A stretch of DNA of 64,000 nt from CAVTPU01 sp963736695 (GCA_963736695.1 CAVTPU010000004.1:2728001-2792000); one strand, 5' to 3'; shown: positions 17,371-26,514, numbered from the stretch's first letter. Numbers and translations are program-made. Notes: generated by a model not told the origin, from the letters alone.

Positions 17371-18414
17371 GTGCACCTGCCACAGCTGCGCCGCATCCGC
17401 TGGGCCGTTCGAGCGACCCTCACCTTGGGCGTCGCGGCCTCCGTCGTCGCCAACATTCTGCACGCCCGGCACAACCCGATCAGTCAGGCCATCGCCGCCT
17501 GGCCTCCGTTGGCCCTGCTCCTCACCGTCGAATTGACCTCACGCATTCCCATGCACAAACGCAGCCTCGCCGCCACCCGCGTGCTGTCGACGGTGGCGAT
17601 CGCGGGCATCGCAGCCTGGGTCTCCTACTGGCACATGCAAGACGTCGCGGTTCGCTATGGCGAGACCACCAGCTCCGCATATCTCCTGCCGATCTCGGTT
17701 GACGGCCTCATCGTGGTGGCGAGCGTGAGCCTGGTCGAACTCGCCGGCCGGATCCGCTCCCTCGAAGAGTCCGCTATGGCCAGTGCGGCTATCGTGCCGG
17801 CGAGCCAACACCTCGCGGCACCGCCACCGGTTCCGGACCCGGCCCCCGCCCCCATGCGGACCGCCGAACGGTCTTCGACAGCGAGCTTCGGCGTCGGCAC
17901 CGCGAGCCTGGAAGCCGCGCTCGCCGATAGTGCCCCCCGCCGCGACGACCCGACATATCCGACGCTCCCGGCCCCGGTGAGTCCGGCCGTCGCACCGATC
18001 CACCAGCTCGCCACCACTCAGCCGCTCACCCCGACGCGGCCGGCGAGCCAGCCGATCCGACGGGTGACGACGCCGGTCGGATCGGCCAACTCCCATGGCT
18101 CGGCCGGCCGGCCGGTCTCCACGACCCGGGCTGCGGTCTCGACCCCGGCCCGCACCGTCGTCACCGCCTCGGCGGCACCAGTCGCCGCCGCAGACTCGAC
18201 CGACTCGGAGGAGCTGGGACTGCCTCGACAGCGCCGGCCGTTGCAGGAGACCGCCGAACTCGCCGACGCGATCGAGGCGATGAATCCTGGCATCAGCCCG
18301 ACCGAACTCGCCCGGCAGCTCGGCATCAGCCCGACCCGGCTCCGCGCGGTGCGTCGGGAGGCTCGCGAGGCTCGCGAGGCTCGGGGAGTGGGCCGGATCA
18401 CGGCCACCAGTTGA
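17371..18414 (+). CDS. DUF2637 membrane protein with C-terminal helix-turn-helix-like segment
   Basis: This protein of about 347 residues starts at GTG 17371 with AAGGAG five bases upstream; the longer in-frame N-terminus has no such site. Four hydrophobic segments (about residues 10-130) form the DUF2637 domain (SVDGLIVVASVSLVE). A long Pro/Ala/Thr-rich linker and a C-terminal segment MNPGISPTELARQLGISPT, resembling a DNA-binding helix-turn-helix, complete it. DUF2637 proteins are typical of actinomycete plasmids and integrative elements but also occur on chromosomes. The role is unknown; a spore/mycelial transfer or ParB-like regulatory function cannot be assigned from sequence. Confidence 0.82.
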   Translation: MHLPQLRRIRWAVRATLTLGVAASVVANILHARHNPISQAIAAWPPLALLLTVELTSRIPMHKRSLAATRVLSTVAIAGIAAWVSYWHMQDVAVRYGETTSSAYLLPISVDGLIVVASVSLVELAGRIRSLEESAMASAAIVPASQHLAAPPPVPDPAPAPMRTAERSSTASFGVGTASLEAALADSAPRRDDPTYPTLPAPVSPAVAPIHQLATTQPLTPTRPASQPIRRVTTPVGSANSHGSAGRPVSTTRAAVSTPARTVVTASAAPVAAADSTDSEELGLPRQRRPLQETAELADAIEAMNPGISPTELARQLGISPTRLRAVRREAREAREARGVGRITATS

Positions 18415-18562
18415 CCGGTCGCGCAGGTCCGTAACACCGGGACGAGTGACGCGATCACCGACGAAACCAACCAGTTATGCTGCGGTGGCGGTCCGCCTGA
18501 GGCGGGCCACCACCGGGCTGGCGACCCGGTTGCGGCATCGTGGCGAGCGAGGAGCAGACAGC

Positions 18563-19648
18563 GTGAGCGTTGCACTGGTGACCGGATCGGGTGGTCTCAT
18601 CGGCTCGGAGGCAGCTCGGCATTTCGCCGCGCTTGGCCTGGACGTCGCCGGCATCGACAACGACATGCGGCAGTATTTCTTCGGCGCCGACGGTTCCACC
18701 GCGTGGAGCGTGCGGCGGCTCGCCAGCGATCTCGGTTCGGCGTACACGCACTATGACGTTGACATCCGCGACCGCGACGGCCTCGATCAGGTCTTCAAGA
18801 AATATGGATCGCAGATCGCCGTCATCATTCACACCGCGGCTCAGCCCAGTCACGACTGGGCCGCGAAGGAGCCCTATACCGATTTCGATGTCAATGCGGT
18901 CGGCACACTCAACGTCCTGGAGAACGCCCGCCGGCACTCCGTCGACGCCCCGTTCATCCACTGCTCGACCAACAAGGTCTATGGCGACCGGCCCAACACC
19001 CTGCCACTCGTCGAGCACGAGACCCGTTATGAGATCGATCCGGGGCATGAGTTCGCCGACGGCATCACCGAGTCGATGTCGATAGACATGTCGTTGCACT
19101 CGATCTTCGGGGCTTCCAAGGTCGCCTCCGATGTGATGGTGCAGGAATATGGTCGCTATTTCGACATGCCGACCGCCTGTTTTCGCGGCGGCACGCTGAG
19201 CGGCCCCGCACACTCCGCAGCGGAACTGCACGGCTTCCTGGCCTATCTGATGCGCTGCGTGATGGAGGGGCGCACTTATAACCTTTTCGGATATAAAGGC
19301 AAGATGGTGCGCGACGCGATCCATTCCCACGACGTCCTCACCGCCTTCGAGGCGTTCTTCCGCGCCCCGCGGGTCGCCGAGGTCTACAACCTCGGTGGCG
19401 GTCGGCAGTCCAACGCGTCACACATCGAGGCATTCCGGATCGCTGAAGAGATCTGCGGCAATGACGCAAAGATCAACTATGTCGAGCAGAACCGCGTCGG
19501 CGACCACCAGTGGTATGTCAGCAGCATGGCGAGGTTCCGGGCGCACTACCCCGAATGGGACTTGACCTATGACGTGCCCGCGATCCTGCGAGAGATCTAT
19601 GAGGCCAACGTCGACGTCTGGAAGCCGGGAGCGGCGGAGCAGGCATGA
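18563..19648 (+). CDS. NAD-dependent epimerase/dehydratase (SDR; CDP-paratose 2-epimerase-like)
   Basis: This extended SDR of about 361 residues has the NAD-binding motif TGSGGLIGSEAARH near the N-terminus, an IHTAAQPSHDWA segment, a serine-containing STNKVYGD stretch, and a late FRGGTLSGPAH motif and YNLGGGR. These features resemble CDP-paratose/CDP-tyvelose epimerases acting on nucleotide sugars. GTG 18563 is chosen because GAGGAG lies just upstream. The 3' end overlaps the glycosyltransferase gene by 4 nt, so the pair probably makes and transfers an unusual sugar to an envelope glycan. The catalytic Tyr-xxx-Lys is not obvious in the usual place, which fits the paratose-epimerase-like subgroup only loosely. 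Confidence 0.85.
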   Translation: MSVALVTGSGGLIGSEAARHFAALGLDVAGIDNDMRQYFFGADGSTAWSVRRLASDLGSAYTHYDVDIRDRDGLDQVFKKYGSQIAVIIHTAAQPSHDWAAKEPYTDFDVNAVGTLNVLENARRHSVDAPFIHCSTNKVYGDRPNTLPLVEHETRYEIDPGHEFADGITESMSIDMSLHSIFGASKVASDVMVQEYGRYFDMPTACFRGGTLSGPAHSAAELHGFLAYLMRCVMEGRTYNLFGYKGKMVRDAIHSHDVLTAFEAFFRAPRVAEVYNLGGGRQSNASHIEAFRIAEEICGNDAKINYVEQNRVGDHQWYVSSMARFRAHYPEWDLTYDVPAILREIYEANVDVWKPGAAEQA

Positions 19649-20451
19649 TCGACCAAGGCAAACGCAACGTTCTCGGGGTGCTCGTCGACGCGATCGACTA
19701 TGACGCGGCGACCGAGAAGGTCATCGACGCGGCGAGGGATCGCCGACCGCTGGCGGTGACCGCTCTCGCTGTGCACGGGGTGATGACCGGGGCGCAGGAC
19801 CACACGCACGGGGCGCGGCTCAATGGCTTCGACGTCGTGACACCGGACGGCCAACCGGTGCGATGGGCGCTCAACCTGTTGCATGGCGCGGGCCTGACCG
19901 ACCGGGTCTATGGCCCCGAGCTGACGATGCGTGTTTTGACCCGGTGCGCACAGGAGGACCTTCCGGTCTATCTCTATGGATCCACCGACGCCACCCTCGC
20001 AAAGCTCATCGCCGCACTCCGTGAGGTCTTGCCCGACCTAGTCGTCGCCGGCTCGGAGGCCTCGAAGTTTCGCACCGCGCTGCCCGGCGAGGCTGCCGAG
20101 ATCGCACGACGGGTCCTCGACTCCGGAGCCCGAGTCGTCCTAGTCGGCCTCGGCTGCCCAAGGCAAGAGATTTTCGCGTACGCGATGCGCGCTGAGCTGC
20201 CCCTGCCACTGCTCGCGGTGGGAGCGGCGTTCGACTATCACGCGGGTCAGCTGCGGCGCCCGCCCGAATGGATGCAGCGCCAAGGATTGGAATGGCTGTG
20301 GCGGCTCGGTCTGGAGCCGGCCCGCCTCTGGCGGCGCTATCTGCTGCTCAACCCGGCCTATCTCATGCGACTCGCGGCGCAGAAATCCCGACTGTGGCGG
20401 GCGCGGCCACCAGCGGCGGCGACCGCGCCACTCACGACATTCCCCGTGTGA
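19645..20451 (+). CDS. WecG/TagA/CpsF-family glycosyltransferase (GT26)
   Basis: This 268-residue protein shows the GT26 signatures NGFDVVTPDGQPVRWAL, VYLYGSTDATLAKL, VLVGLGCPRQEIF and LLAVGAAFDYHAGQLRRPPEWMQ, ending with a Trp/Arg-rich RLGLEPARLWRRY amphipathic segment that typically touches the membrane. GT26 enzymes add ManNAc-type sugars to undecaprenyl-linked acceptors in teichoic acid or polysaccharide synthesis. It overlaps the epimerase by 4 nt, forming a two-gene unit. The acceptor and donor are not known. Confidence 0.92.
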   Translation: MIDQGKRNVLGVLVDAIDYDAATEKVIDAARDRRPLAVTALAVHGVMTGAQDHTHGARLNGFDVVTPDGQPVRWALNLLHGAGLTDRVYGPELTMRVLTRCAQEDLPVYLYGSTDATLAKLIAALREVLPDLVVAGSEASKFRTALPGEAAEIARRVLDSGARVVLVGLGCPRQEIFAYAMRAELPLPLLAVGAAFDYHAGQLRRPPEWMQRQGLEWLWRLGLEPARLWRRYLLLNPAYLMRLAAQKSRLWRARPPAAATAPLTTFPV

Positions 20452-20459
20452 ACCACGAG

Positions 20460-21428
20460 CTAGGCGAAAGTGGCTCGGCCGATCGCGTCGAGACGGGCAC
20501 GGGTCTGGTCGTCACAGACCGCGCCAGCGACTCCGGCGGCGAAGGCGTCGGCTGCGGTGACGCCGAGGGTGGCGGCGATCTCGTATTCGCGGCCGAGGTC
20601 AGTGCCGAACATTGCCGGATCGTCGGTGTTGATCGAGCAGTGAATCCCCGCTGCCCGTAACGCCGGCAAGGGGTGGGTCGCGACCGACTCGACCACCCGA
20701 GTCCGCAGGTTCGACGTGGGACAGACGTCAAGAACAAGTCCCCGCTGGGCGATCTCGGCGAGCACCACCTGATCTTCAACCGCCCGAATGCCGTGTCTGA
20801 TCCGTGCGGGATCGAGCGCGAGCACCTCTCGCAGGGAGTCAATTCCTGCGGCTTCGCCAGCATGCGGGACGATTGCCAGGCCGCCCGAGCGGGCGATCTC
20901 GAACGCTCGAAGATAGGGCGCGGCCGGATAGGCTTCCATTCCTCCGAGTCCAAGTCCGACGACGCCACGATCGAGAAATCTCGTGGCTGCCCGCGCCACG
21001 TCACACGCCAGATCGGGATCGAGCCTGCGGTGCAGGTCGGGGGTGAATCGGATGGTTATGCCGAATAGTTCGAAGGCCTCGATCGCCCCATCGGTATAGC
21101 CCATGAAGATGTCGTTCATGTCGACACCCCGTTCAACCCGCTCACCAGGAGAGAAGATCGCCTCCAGATAGACCGCTCCATGTCGAGCGGCTTCTTCGGC
21201 ATAGTCGACGACGACCTGCCGGAAGTCGTCGCGTGTGTGCAGGCAGTTGGTCGTCAACATCCAGACGTCGATGAAGTGGGCAAAATCGGTGAATTCATAT
21301 AGCTTTTGCAGCCCCTCGATCGTATCGGCTGGCAACGGGTCGCCGTTGCGCCGCGCGATCGCGAGCAGGGTGGCGGGTCGAATCGCCCCTTCGAGGTGCA
21401 CGTGGAGTTCAATCTTCGGGGTCGGCAC
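20460..21428 (-). CDS. adenosine deaminase family protein (possibly aminodeoxyfutalosine deaminase)
   Basis: The protein has 322 residues. Zinc ligands His9 and His11 sit in KIELHVHLEG. Later motifs include VPHAGEAAG, RIRHGIRA and the catalytic CPTSNLRT and SINTDDPAMF. It hydrolytically removes the amino group from adenosine or from 6-amino-6-deoxyfutalosine (menaquinone pathway in actinomycetes). The FIDVWMLTTNCLHTRDDF stretch looks closer to the futalosine-type enzymes I recall than to classical ADA, but no other menaquinone gene is nearby, so the substrate remains open. It is convergent with the glycosyltransferase gene, with an 8-nt gap. Confidence 0.88.
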   Translation of the reverse strand: MPTPKIELHVHLEGAIRPATLLAIARRNGDPLPADTIEGLQKLYEFTDFAHFIDVWMLTTNCLHTRDDFRQVVVDYAEEAARHGAVYLEAIFSPGERVERGVDMNDIFMGYTDGAIEAFELFGITIRFTPDLHRRLDPDLACDVARAATRFLDRGVVGLGLGGMEAYPAAPYLRAFEIARSGGLAIVPHAGEAAGIDSLREVLALDPARIRHGIRAVEDQVVLAEIAQRGLVLDVCPTSNLRTRVVESVATHPLPALRAAGIHCSINTDDPAMFGTDLGREYEIAATLGVTAADAFAAGVAGAVCDDQTRARLDAIGRATFA

Positions 21429-21534
21429 AATCCCAACGATAGTCGGAATCAGGCGTTCGTCACCCGTCGGAACGGCCGGCGGTGTGCTGTCGCTCCAACC
21501 GCCGGCCCAACATCCGCATCTCTAACACCGATCG

Positions 21535-21756
21535 TCAGAGGTCGAACTCTCCGTCCTTCGTTCCCCCTACGAAGGCGTCCCACTCGCCTGGGGTGAAGAC
21601 GAGAGCCGGCCCGGTCGGGTTCTTCGAGTCCCGGACCGCGATGATCCCCTCGACGAAGGCCACCTCGACGCAGTTGTCCGTCCATGGTCCGGACCTGGTG
21701 CTCTTGCGCCAGGCTGCGTGGGTGAGGTCGACGTCGATCTTTGACTTGGTGTTCAC
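21535..21756 (-). CDS. DUF397 domain protein
   Basis: This 73-residue protein has the DUF397 pattern: AAWRKSTRSGPWTDNCVEVAF, AVRDSKNP and FTPGEWDAFVGG. DUF397 proteins are small partners of DUF5753/XRE regulators in actinomycetes. It starts within the last codons of the regulator gene (4-nt overlap), so the two are coupled. Roles in differentiation or antibiotic control are known for homologous pairs such as BldB-type or AbaA-type systems, but this pair is uncharacterised. Confidence 0.92.
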   Translation of the reverse strand: MNTKSKIDVDLTHAAWRKSTRSGPWTDNCVEVAFVEGIIAVRDSKNPTGPALVFTPGEWDAFVGGTKDGEFDL

Positions 21757-22604
21757 TGCGACTCCTTGGCCAGCTCAGCGATGAACGCACTGGACCGATC
21801 TGGGTCCAGTGCGAGTGATTTCAGCCGACGAAAAATCGCACGATATCGATCAAGCTCGCCGGCTTTCGCATAGAAAACGCCGCCGGTGGCCAACGCGACG
21901 TACACCCTGTGCGTGTCCGACTCATCGCTGTCGCGAAGAACCACGAACGAGCCGTCCATGCCCGGATGAGACCCCACGTCGAAGGGGAGCACTTGCAGTG
22001 TGATGTTGGGCAGCTCGGTCGCCTCGACCAAGTGCCGCAACTGCGCGCGCATCACGTCGGCGGTGCCGACAGGACGAGTCAGTGCGGCCTCGTCGATGAC
22101 ACACCAGAAGTGCAACGGGTCATCGCTGGTGAGTCTCCGCTGCCGCCCGAGCCGGACCTCGATCCGAGCATCGAGGTCCTCGCGGCCGAGGTCGGGACGC
22201 GCCGCGAGGAAAAGCGCGCTGGCGTAGTCGGCGGTCTGCAACAGACCCGGGACGCACTGCGCCTCATAAGCCTCAATCGCGGCTGCTTCGTCCTCATATG
22301 AGATGTATTCGTCGGTAAGGACGCTGAGGTATGGCTGCCACCAGACCTCGGTGCGACTGGACTCCATGATCGCCATGATCGTGTCGCGATCGCTGGGCGA
22401 CACCTCATAGAGCGCGAGCATGTCGCGCACGTCTCGCGAGATCACCCCGATCTGACCGGTCTCGACTCTCGAAATCTTCGAGGTTGAACACTCCAACCGA
22501 TCAGCCACTTGGTCGAGGTTGAGCCCTGCAGACTCTCGCACCTGCCGTAGCGCACTGCCCAGCCGCCGCCGGCGTGCAGCCGAAATGCCGCGCTTCGTGG
22601 TCAC
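21753..22604 (-). CDS. XRE-family regulator with DUF5753 domain
   Basis: This 283-residue protein has an N-terminal XRE helix-turn-helix (about 14-70, RLGSALRQVRESAGLNLDQVADRL, STSKISRVETGQ) and a C-terminal DUF5753 domain with YEAQCVPGLLQTADYA, LDARIEVRLGRQRRL and LRHLVEATELPNITLQVLPF. This is the partner of DUF397 proteins. It likely represses or activates nearby genes, perhaps autoregulating from the 420-nt gap upstream. Confidence 0.94.
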   Translation of the reverse strand: MTTKRGISAARRRRLGSALRQVRESAGLNLDQVADRLECSTSKISRVETGQIGVISRDVRDMLALYEVSPSDRDTIMAIMESSRTEVWWQPYLSVLTDEYISYEDEAAAIEAYEAQCVPGLLQTADYASALFLAARPDLGREDLDARIEVRLGRQRRLTSDDPLHFWCVIDEAALTRPVGTADVMRAQLRHLVEATELPNITLQVLPFDVGSHPGMDGSFVVLRDSDESDTHRVYVALATGGVFYAKAGELDRYRAIFRRLKSLALDPDRSSAFIAELAKESQ

Positions 22605-23023
22605 CTGAGTCAGCCCTCCTGCACGGCCGATCGTCGACGCACGGCCGTCCGAGCGGAATCAACCTGCAAAAACTCGCTCATCACGGGACAAAACAGCCGA
22701 GACGTCCTGGGCCGATTTAGTGTGCACTTTGGGTGATCGACAATCAAGTGCTATCGCTGTGAGCCATGAACGCGAGTCAGTCACGTGGCGACTGGGAGTT
22801 CGCAAGACTGCCGCAACACTGAACCGACGCCGAACTACATGGAGCAACATGCAGATTGCAACTTGCATTGATGTATGGATCAAGGCATCCTAATTGTGCA
22901 CCTGCAGTTACTCTGCGTCGATCATCGGGGTTTCGGCCGCGAGGCACGCGCGGGCTGCGCCACGGCCGGCGCGGGCAGGGAAATGGGCCAACTGAGATTT
23001 TCACCACAAGCAGGAGGTGTGCC
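22605..23023. other. intergenic region, divergent promoters inferred
   Basis: This gap separates the XRE regulator (minus) from the 23024 gene (plus). I find no credible coding frame, RNA or long inverted repeat. It probably holds promoters for both directions. The plus-strand gene has a strong CAGGAGG ribosome site at its end. Confidence 0.5.
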
Positions 23024-23359
23024 GTGTTTCCGCGATCCGGTGATGTGCTGCGCGTGACCCGCGCGGCGAGCGTGCAGTTCAGCGTCCCGATAACGTTTCG
23101 GGTGATCCGGGTTCATGATTGGCAGACCTACGACGGATGGGTCTGGTTAGACGGTTATCAGCTCAACGACGCGGGTGAGGCGGTCGAGCGGCGATCGATC
23201 TTCGTGCAGCTCATCGGGCTGGCGATCGAGCCGGGCACGGCGAGGCAGGAGCCCACCCGCCGGACCGCCAACACGGGAACCCACTGCGGTCCATCCGCAA
23301 ACATCAAAGCCGGCCCCGCCGCGCGGCGGCTCGCCGTAGCATCAAGTAACCGCAGTTGA
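23024..23359 (+). CDS. small conserved actinomycete protein, unknown function
   Basis: This 111-residue protein starts at GTG 23024 with GGAGG seven bases upstream; a longer open frame lacks such a site. The N-terminal two thirds (FPRSGDVLRVTRAASVQF, then FRVIRVHDWQTYDGWVWLDGY) look like a compact, conserved beta-rich domain that I recall from Micromonosporales genomes. The C-terminal 40 residues are low-complexity and basic. No catalytic motif is visible. It is followed at 46 nt by the secreted Pro/Ser-rich protein gene. Confidence 0.75.
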   Translation: MFPRSGDVLRVTRAASVQFSVPITFRVIRVHDWQTYDGWVWLDGYQLNDAGEAVERRSIFVQLIGLAIEPGTARQEPTRRTANTGTHCGPSANIKAGPAARRLAVASSNRS

Positions 23360-23405
23360 CCGCACTTCCTCCCGGCCTGGACCCCTCACCTCGGGGAGCC
23401 AAACC

Positions 23406-24056
23406 ATGGCCAGAAATTTTCGAACCACTATTCAACGATTCGTGATCGTCGGCGTCGCAGTCTGTGTCGGAGGAATCTCGGGAGCCTGGTGGGCGACAGA
23501 GACCCTCGCCCACGGAGGAGTGTCGGTGCCACCAGCCCAGACGCAAACGCCGCCGTTGAATCACGTCGGACCACGCTCGTCACCGTCGCCCATGCCGTCA
23601 TCGAGCGACCCGCGACACACGCATGCCCCAACCCGATCGCCGACACCGTCCGCGTCGCCTTGGCCGTCGGCGACTCCTGGGCAGTCGAGTCCGAGGCCGT
23701 CAAGTCCAGGTCCATCGCGTTCCCGGACTGCGACAGCCGATCCGCCGCACAGACGAAGCACTCCAGCGCGCAGGGCCGTCGCACCGCCGACCACTGCGCC
23801 ACGACTAGACCATCGCGCCACGCCGCACCGCAGCGCCGCTCCGACCCGCTCACCGACCGCGCCGCCTTCGACGCGAAAGCTGACGACCCGACCCAACGCC
23901 GAGGAAGGTCCAGACACCGGCAGCAGCGGTCCAATCCTCGTCACAGTGGGAAACTCGACTAACCCCCGTGGCACGGGACTCATCGTTGCGGGACTGACCG
24001 GCATCGTCGTCTCGATCACCGGACTCGTGACGGTAGCTATCAGGCGCCGCAGGTGA
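23406..24056 (+). CDS. secreted/anchored Pro-Ser-Thr-rich protein with C-terminal sorting-like tail
   Basis: This 216-residue protein has an N-terminal signal sequence (about residues 10-33, RFVIVGVAVCVGGISGAWWA) and a long low-complexity Pro/Ser/Thr/Arg stretch (about 40-165) likely to be glycosylated or to span the wall. A C-terminal hydrophobic helix with a basic end (GLIVAGLTGIVVSITGLVTV then AIRRRR) closes it. The tail resembles a cell-wall sorting signal, preceded by NPRGTG instead of a canonical LAxTG. Another long frame overlaps it, but this one alone has the two membrane segments. Convergent with the PASTA gene. Confidence 0.7.
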   Translation: MARNFRTTIQRFVIVGVAVCVGGISGAWWATETLAHGGVSVPPAQTQTPPLNHVGPRSSPSPMPSSSDPRHTHAPTRSPTPSASPWPSATPGQSSPRPSSPGPSRSRTATADPPHRRSTPARRAVAPPTTAPRLDHRATPHRSAAPTRSPTAPPSTRKLTTRPNAEEGPDTGSSGPILVTVGNSTNPRGTGLIVAGLTGIVVSITGLVTVAIRRRR

Positions 24057-24067
24057 TGTCGTCCGGG

Positions 24068-24757
24068 TCAGCCGCAGCCGATCGTGACCTGGTCGTTCCA
24101 GTGTGCGGTCTGCGGATCGGTGGAGGCTGGGACCTGCGTTCGAACCAGCCCCGACCGGCCGGTGGCATACTGCGGATAGAGGCCATGATCGATAATCAAA
24201 GCCGCGGCCTGCGCACATCCCAATCCGACGACGCCTGGCACCGTCGCCAACGGCGCCGCGCCAGCGACCAGAATCTTGACCGTTGAGCCACGGCCGACGG
24301 TCGAGCCGGGTGCCGGTTCACTCGTACGCACGATGTGACTCGGCGGATCGGTCCCCTCAAAGACCAGTCTCCAGCCCAGTCTCAAATCTCTGACCTTGGT
24401 GCGCGCTGCCTCGAAGTCCATTCCGGAGAGGTCCGGCACGACAATCCCCGCGACTGGCGGCGTCGCCTGATCCGGCGGATTCGACGGGCTCGGCGCCGCG
24501 CCTGTGGTGGTCGGCGCGACTGGGGTGGTCGGCGCGGCTGTCCCCGATGCCGTGGACGAGGTCACCACCGCCGTTGGGGACGGCGACGCCGCCACCTTTC
24601 GGTGATTTGCGGCATAGATGCCGAAGATCGCCCCGCCTAGCCCGAGTAGCAGAACCAGAATGGCGATGAGAACGATCGACAGCGGGCTACGGCCGCCGTG
24701 CGGGGCCGGTGCGGGTTCCTCATACGACATCACGTTGTCAGTCTGCGACACCGCCAC
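24068..24757 (-). CDS. membrane-anchored PASTA-domain protein
   Basis: This 229-residue protein has a short cytoplasmic N-terminus, one transmembrane helix (about 25-50, SIVLIAILVLLLGLGGAIFG), a Ser/Thr/Pro/Ala linker and two PASTA-like repeats (IVVPDLSGMDFEAARTKVRD onwards; TVPGVVGLGCAQAAALII onwards). It has no kinase domain, so it may sense or bind cell-wall fragments. The second repeat holds two Cys residues (LGCAQ and the final GCG) that could form a disulfide. Starts at GTG 24757 or ATG 24730 are both possible; neither has a clear ribosome site. Confidence 0.85.
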   Translation of the reverse strand: MAVSQTDNVMSYEEPAPAPHGGRSPLSIVLIAILVLLLGLGGAIFGIYAANHRKVAASPSPTAVVTSSTASGTAAPTTPVAPTTTGAAPSPSNPPDQATPPVAGIVVPDLSGMDFEAARTKVRDLRLGWRLVFEGTDPPSHIVRTSEPAPGSTVGRGSTVKILVAGAAPLATVPGVVGLGCAQAAALIIDHGLYPQYATGRSGLVRTQVPASTDPQTAHWNDQVTIGCG

Positions 24758-24767
24758 AACAGACAGA

Positions 24768-26243
24768 TCACACGAGTGGCCACGTGTGCACCGGCTCGTT
24801 GGCTCGCATCAGCTCGGCATAACGCACCAACATGCGTCGCAATGCCTCATCGCGACCATGGCCCTGGGCCTCCAACTCCTCGACCACGTGGACCTGCCAC
24901 GTCGCGCCGTTGCGACCCGTGATGCACCTCCGCTCGATGATGTCGAGAAGCCGGTCACGGACAGCTTGGTCGACCCCGCTTCGTTGAAGGCCGGTGTTCG
25001 CGGCCGGCAGTAGTCTTTCGAGCACGAGGTCCGCCACCTTGATCTCCCCAACCCGAGGCCAGAAGATCGTGGCGTCGATGCCATGTCGGCACGACTGATA
25101 GAAGTTCTGTTCGGCAGTCGCATAGGGCAGCTGACTCCAGATCGGCCGGTCAGCCTCGGCGAAGTATTTCGTGAGTCCGAAATAGAACGCGGCATTCGCC
25201 AGCATGTCCACGACGGTCGGACCAGCCGGCAGCACCCGGTTCTCCACGCGCAGATGTGGCACTCCTCCATTGATGTCATAGACCGGACGGTTCCATCGAT
25301 AGACGGTCCCATTGTGGAGCCGCAATTCGGTGAGGTTCGGAACGCCGCCAGAGTCAAGAACCTCCTGCGGATCTTCCTCGTCGCAGATCGGCAACAGCGG
25401 TGCGAAATACCGCACGTTCTCTTCGAACAGGTCGAAGATCGAGGTGATCCATCGTTCGCCGAACCACACTCGCGGACGCACTCCCTGGTTGCGCAATTCG
25501 GCGGGCCGAGTGTCCGTCGCCTGCTCAAACAATGGCACCCGAGACTCCGCCCACAATCGACGCCCGAAGAGAAAAGGCGAGTTGGCGCCGAGGGCCGCCT
25601 GCACTCCGGCAATCGCCTGGGCGGCATTCCAGTGGCTCGCGAAGGTCGTCGGGGTGACCTGCAGATGAAACTGGATGCTGGTGTTCGCCGCTTCGGCGAG
25701 AATCGAGTCGGTAAAGATCTGCAGTCGTTCAACCCCACGGATGTCGATGGCGAAGTCCTCACCACGAGCCGCCACCATCTCATCGTTGAGCGACCGATAG
25801 CGGGGATTTCCGGAGATGCTCTCAAGAACAGTGTGTTGCGGCGTGACGGTCGGCAGGATTCCGATCAACACAAGCGACGCGCCAAGATCACGCCCCTTGT
25901 GTTCGGCCGACCGCAACGCATCGGAGATGTGCTCCTCGAAGTGCGCCAGTCCCGACCCGCTAATCAACCGAGGCGGAACATTGATCTCGACATTGAATTG
26001 GCCGAGTTCGGTCTGAAACTCCGGATTGCCGAGTGCCGCGAGCATCGCGGCGTTGAGCATGGCCGGTCTGCCCATGCTGTCAACGAGGTTGACCTCGATC
26101 TCCAGCCCCGTCATAGGGATATCCGCGTCAAACCGGAAGTGATCGAGCATCTGCGCGAAGACGTCCAGACATCGACGGACCTTTCGTCGATATTCTCGAT
26201 GATCGTCACGCGTAAACGACGTCGCCTCGACGTTCTTTCCCAT
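24768..26243 (-). CDS. glutamate-cysteine ligase family 2 (GCS2) protein
   Basis: This 491-residue protein starts at ATG 26243 after AGGGGGG. Motifs include LTGLEIEVNLVD-like GLEIEVNLVDSMG, FQTELGQFNVEINVPPR, GILPTVTPQHTV, RVWFGERWITSIFDLFEE and LRLHNGTVYRWNRPVYD, typical of GCS2 carboxylate-amine ligases. Such enzymes join glutamate gamma-carboxyl to an amine, often cysteine. In mycothiol-using actinobacteria the true product is uncertain; ergothioneine-type gamma-glutamylcysteine is one option. No egt genes are adjacent. A PASTA protein gene lies 10 nt downstream on the same strand. Confidence 0.9.
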   Translation of the reverse strand: MGKNVEATSFTRDDHREYRRKVRRCLDVFAQMLDHFRFDADIPMTGLEIEVNLVDSMGRPAMLNAAMLAALGNPEFQTELGQFNVEINVPPRLISGSGLAHFEEHISDALRSAEHKGRDLGASLVLIGILPTVTPQHTVLESISGNPRYRSLNDEMVAARGEDFAIDIRGVERLQIFTDSILAEAANTSIQFHLQVTPTTFASHWNAAQAIAGVQAALGANSPFLFGRRLWAESRVPLFEQATDTRPAELRNQGVRPRVWFGERWITSIFDLFEENVRYFAPLLPICDEEDPQEVLDSGGVPNLTELRLHNGTVYRWNRPVYDINGGVPHLRVENRVLPAGPTVVDMLANAAFYFGLTKYFAEADRPIWSQLPYATAEQNFYQSCRHGIDATIFWPRVGEIKVADLVLERLLPAANTGLQRSGVDQAVRDRLLDIIERRCITGRNGATWQVHVVEELEAQGHGRDEALRRMLVRYAELMRANEPVHTWPLV

Positions 26244-26514
26244 CTGCACCCCCCTAAGCCGGTATTCCAGGCTAGGTTCACCCCGCACTGGGCGCTAGGG
26301 GCAAAGAGGACTTAATTGTCACTGAGTTGTCGGCGCGCTACGTAACGTTGCCACCCAGGTCGGATATCCGGGGCCTGCTGGGTTGCGAAGCCGACAGATT
26401 CCCCGTCAGGTATCGCCTTAATACCGACAATAGCTACAAATCAGCGCGCTAGTACCCGCTATCGTGACCTGCGGGGACGCCGAGGGTGGGGGCCGACGCG
26501 ATCGTTGATCGTAT

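Noticed and set aside
23489..23962. alternative frame within the secreted Pro/Ser-rich gene
   Set aside because: It lacks a ribosome site and membrane segments; the chosen frame has a signal sequence, a C-terminal helix and the usual third-position GC.
25083..26315. 410-codon plus-strand frame opposite the GCS2 gene
   Set aside because: It is a complementary-strand shadow: Arg/His-rich composition, no ribosome site, no domain. The minus-strand frame has strong family motifs.
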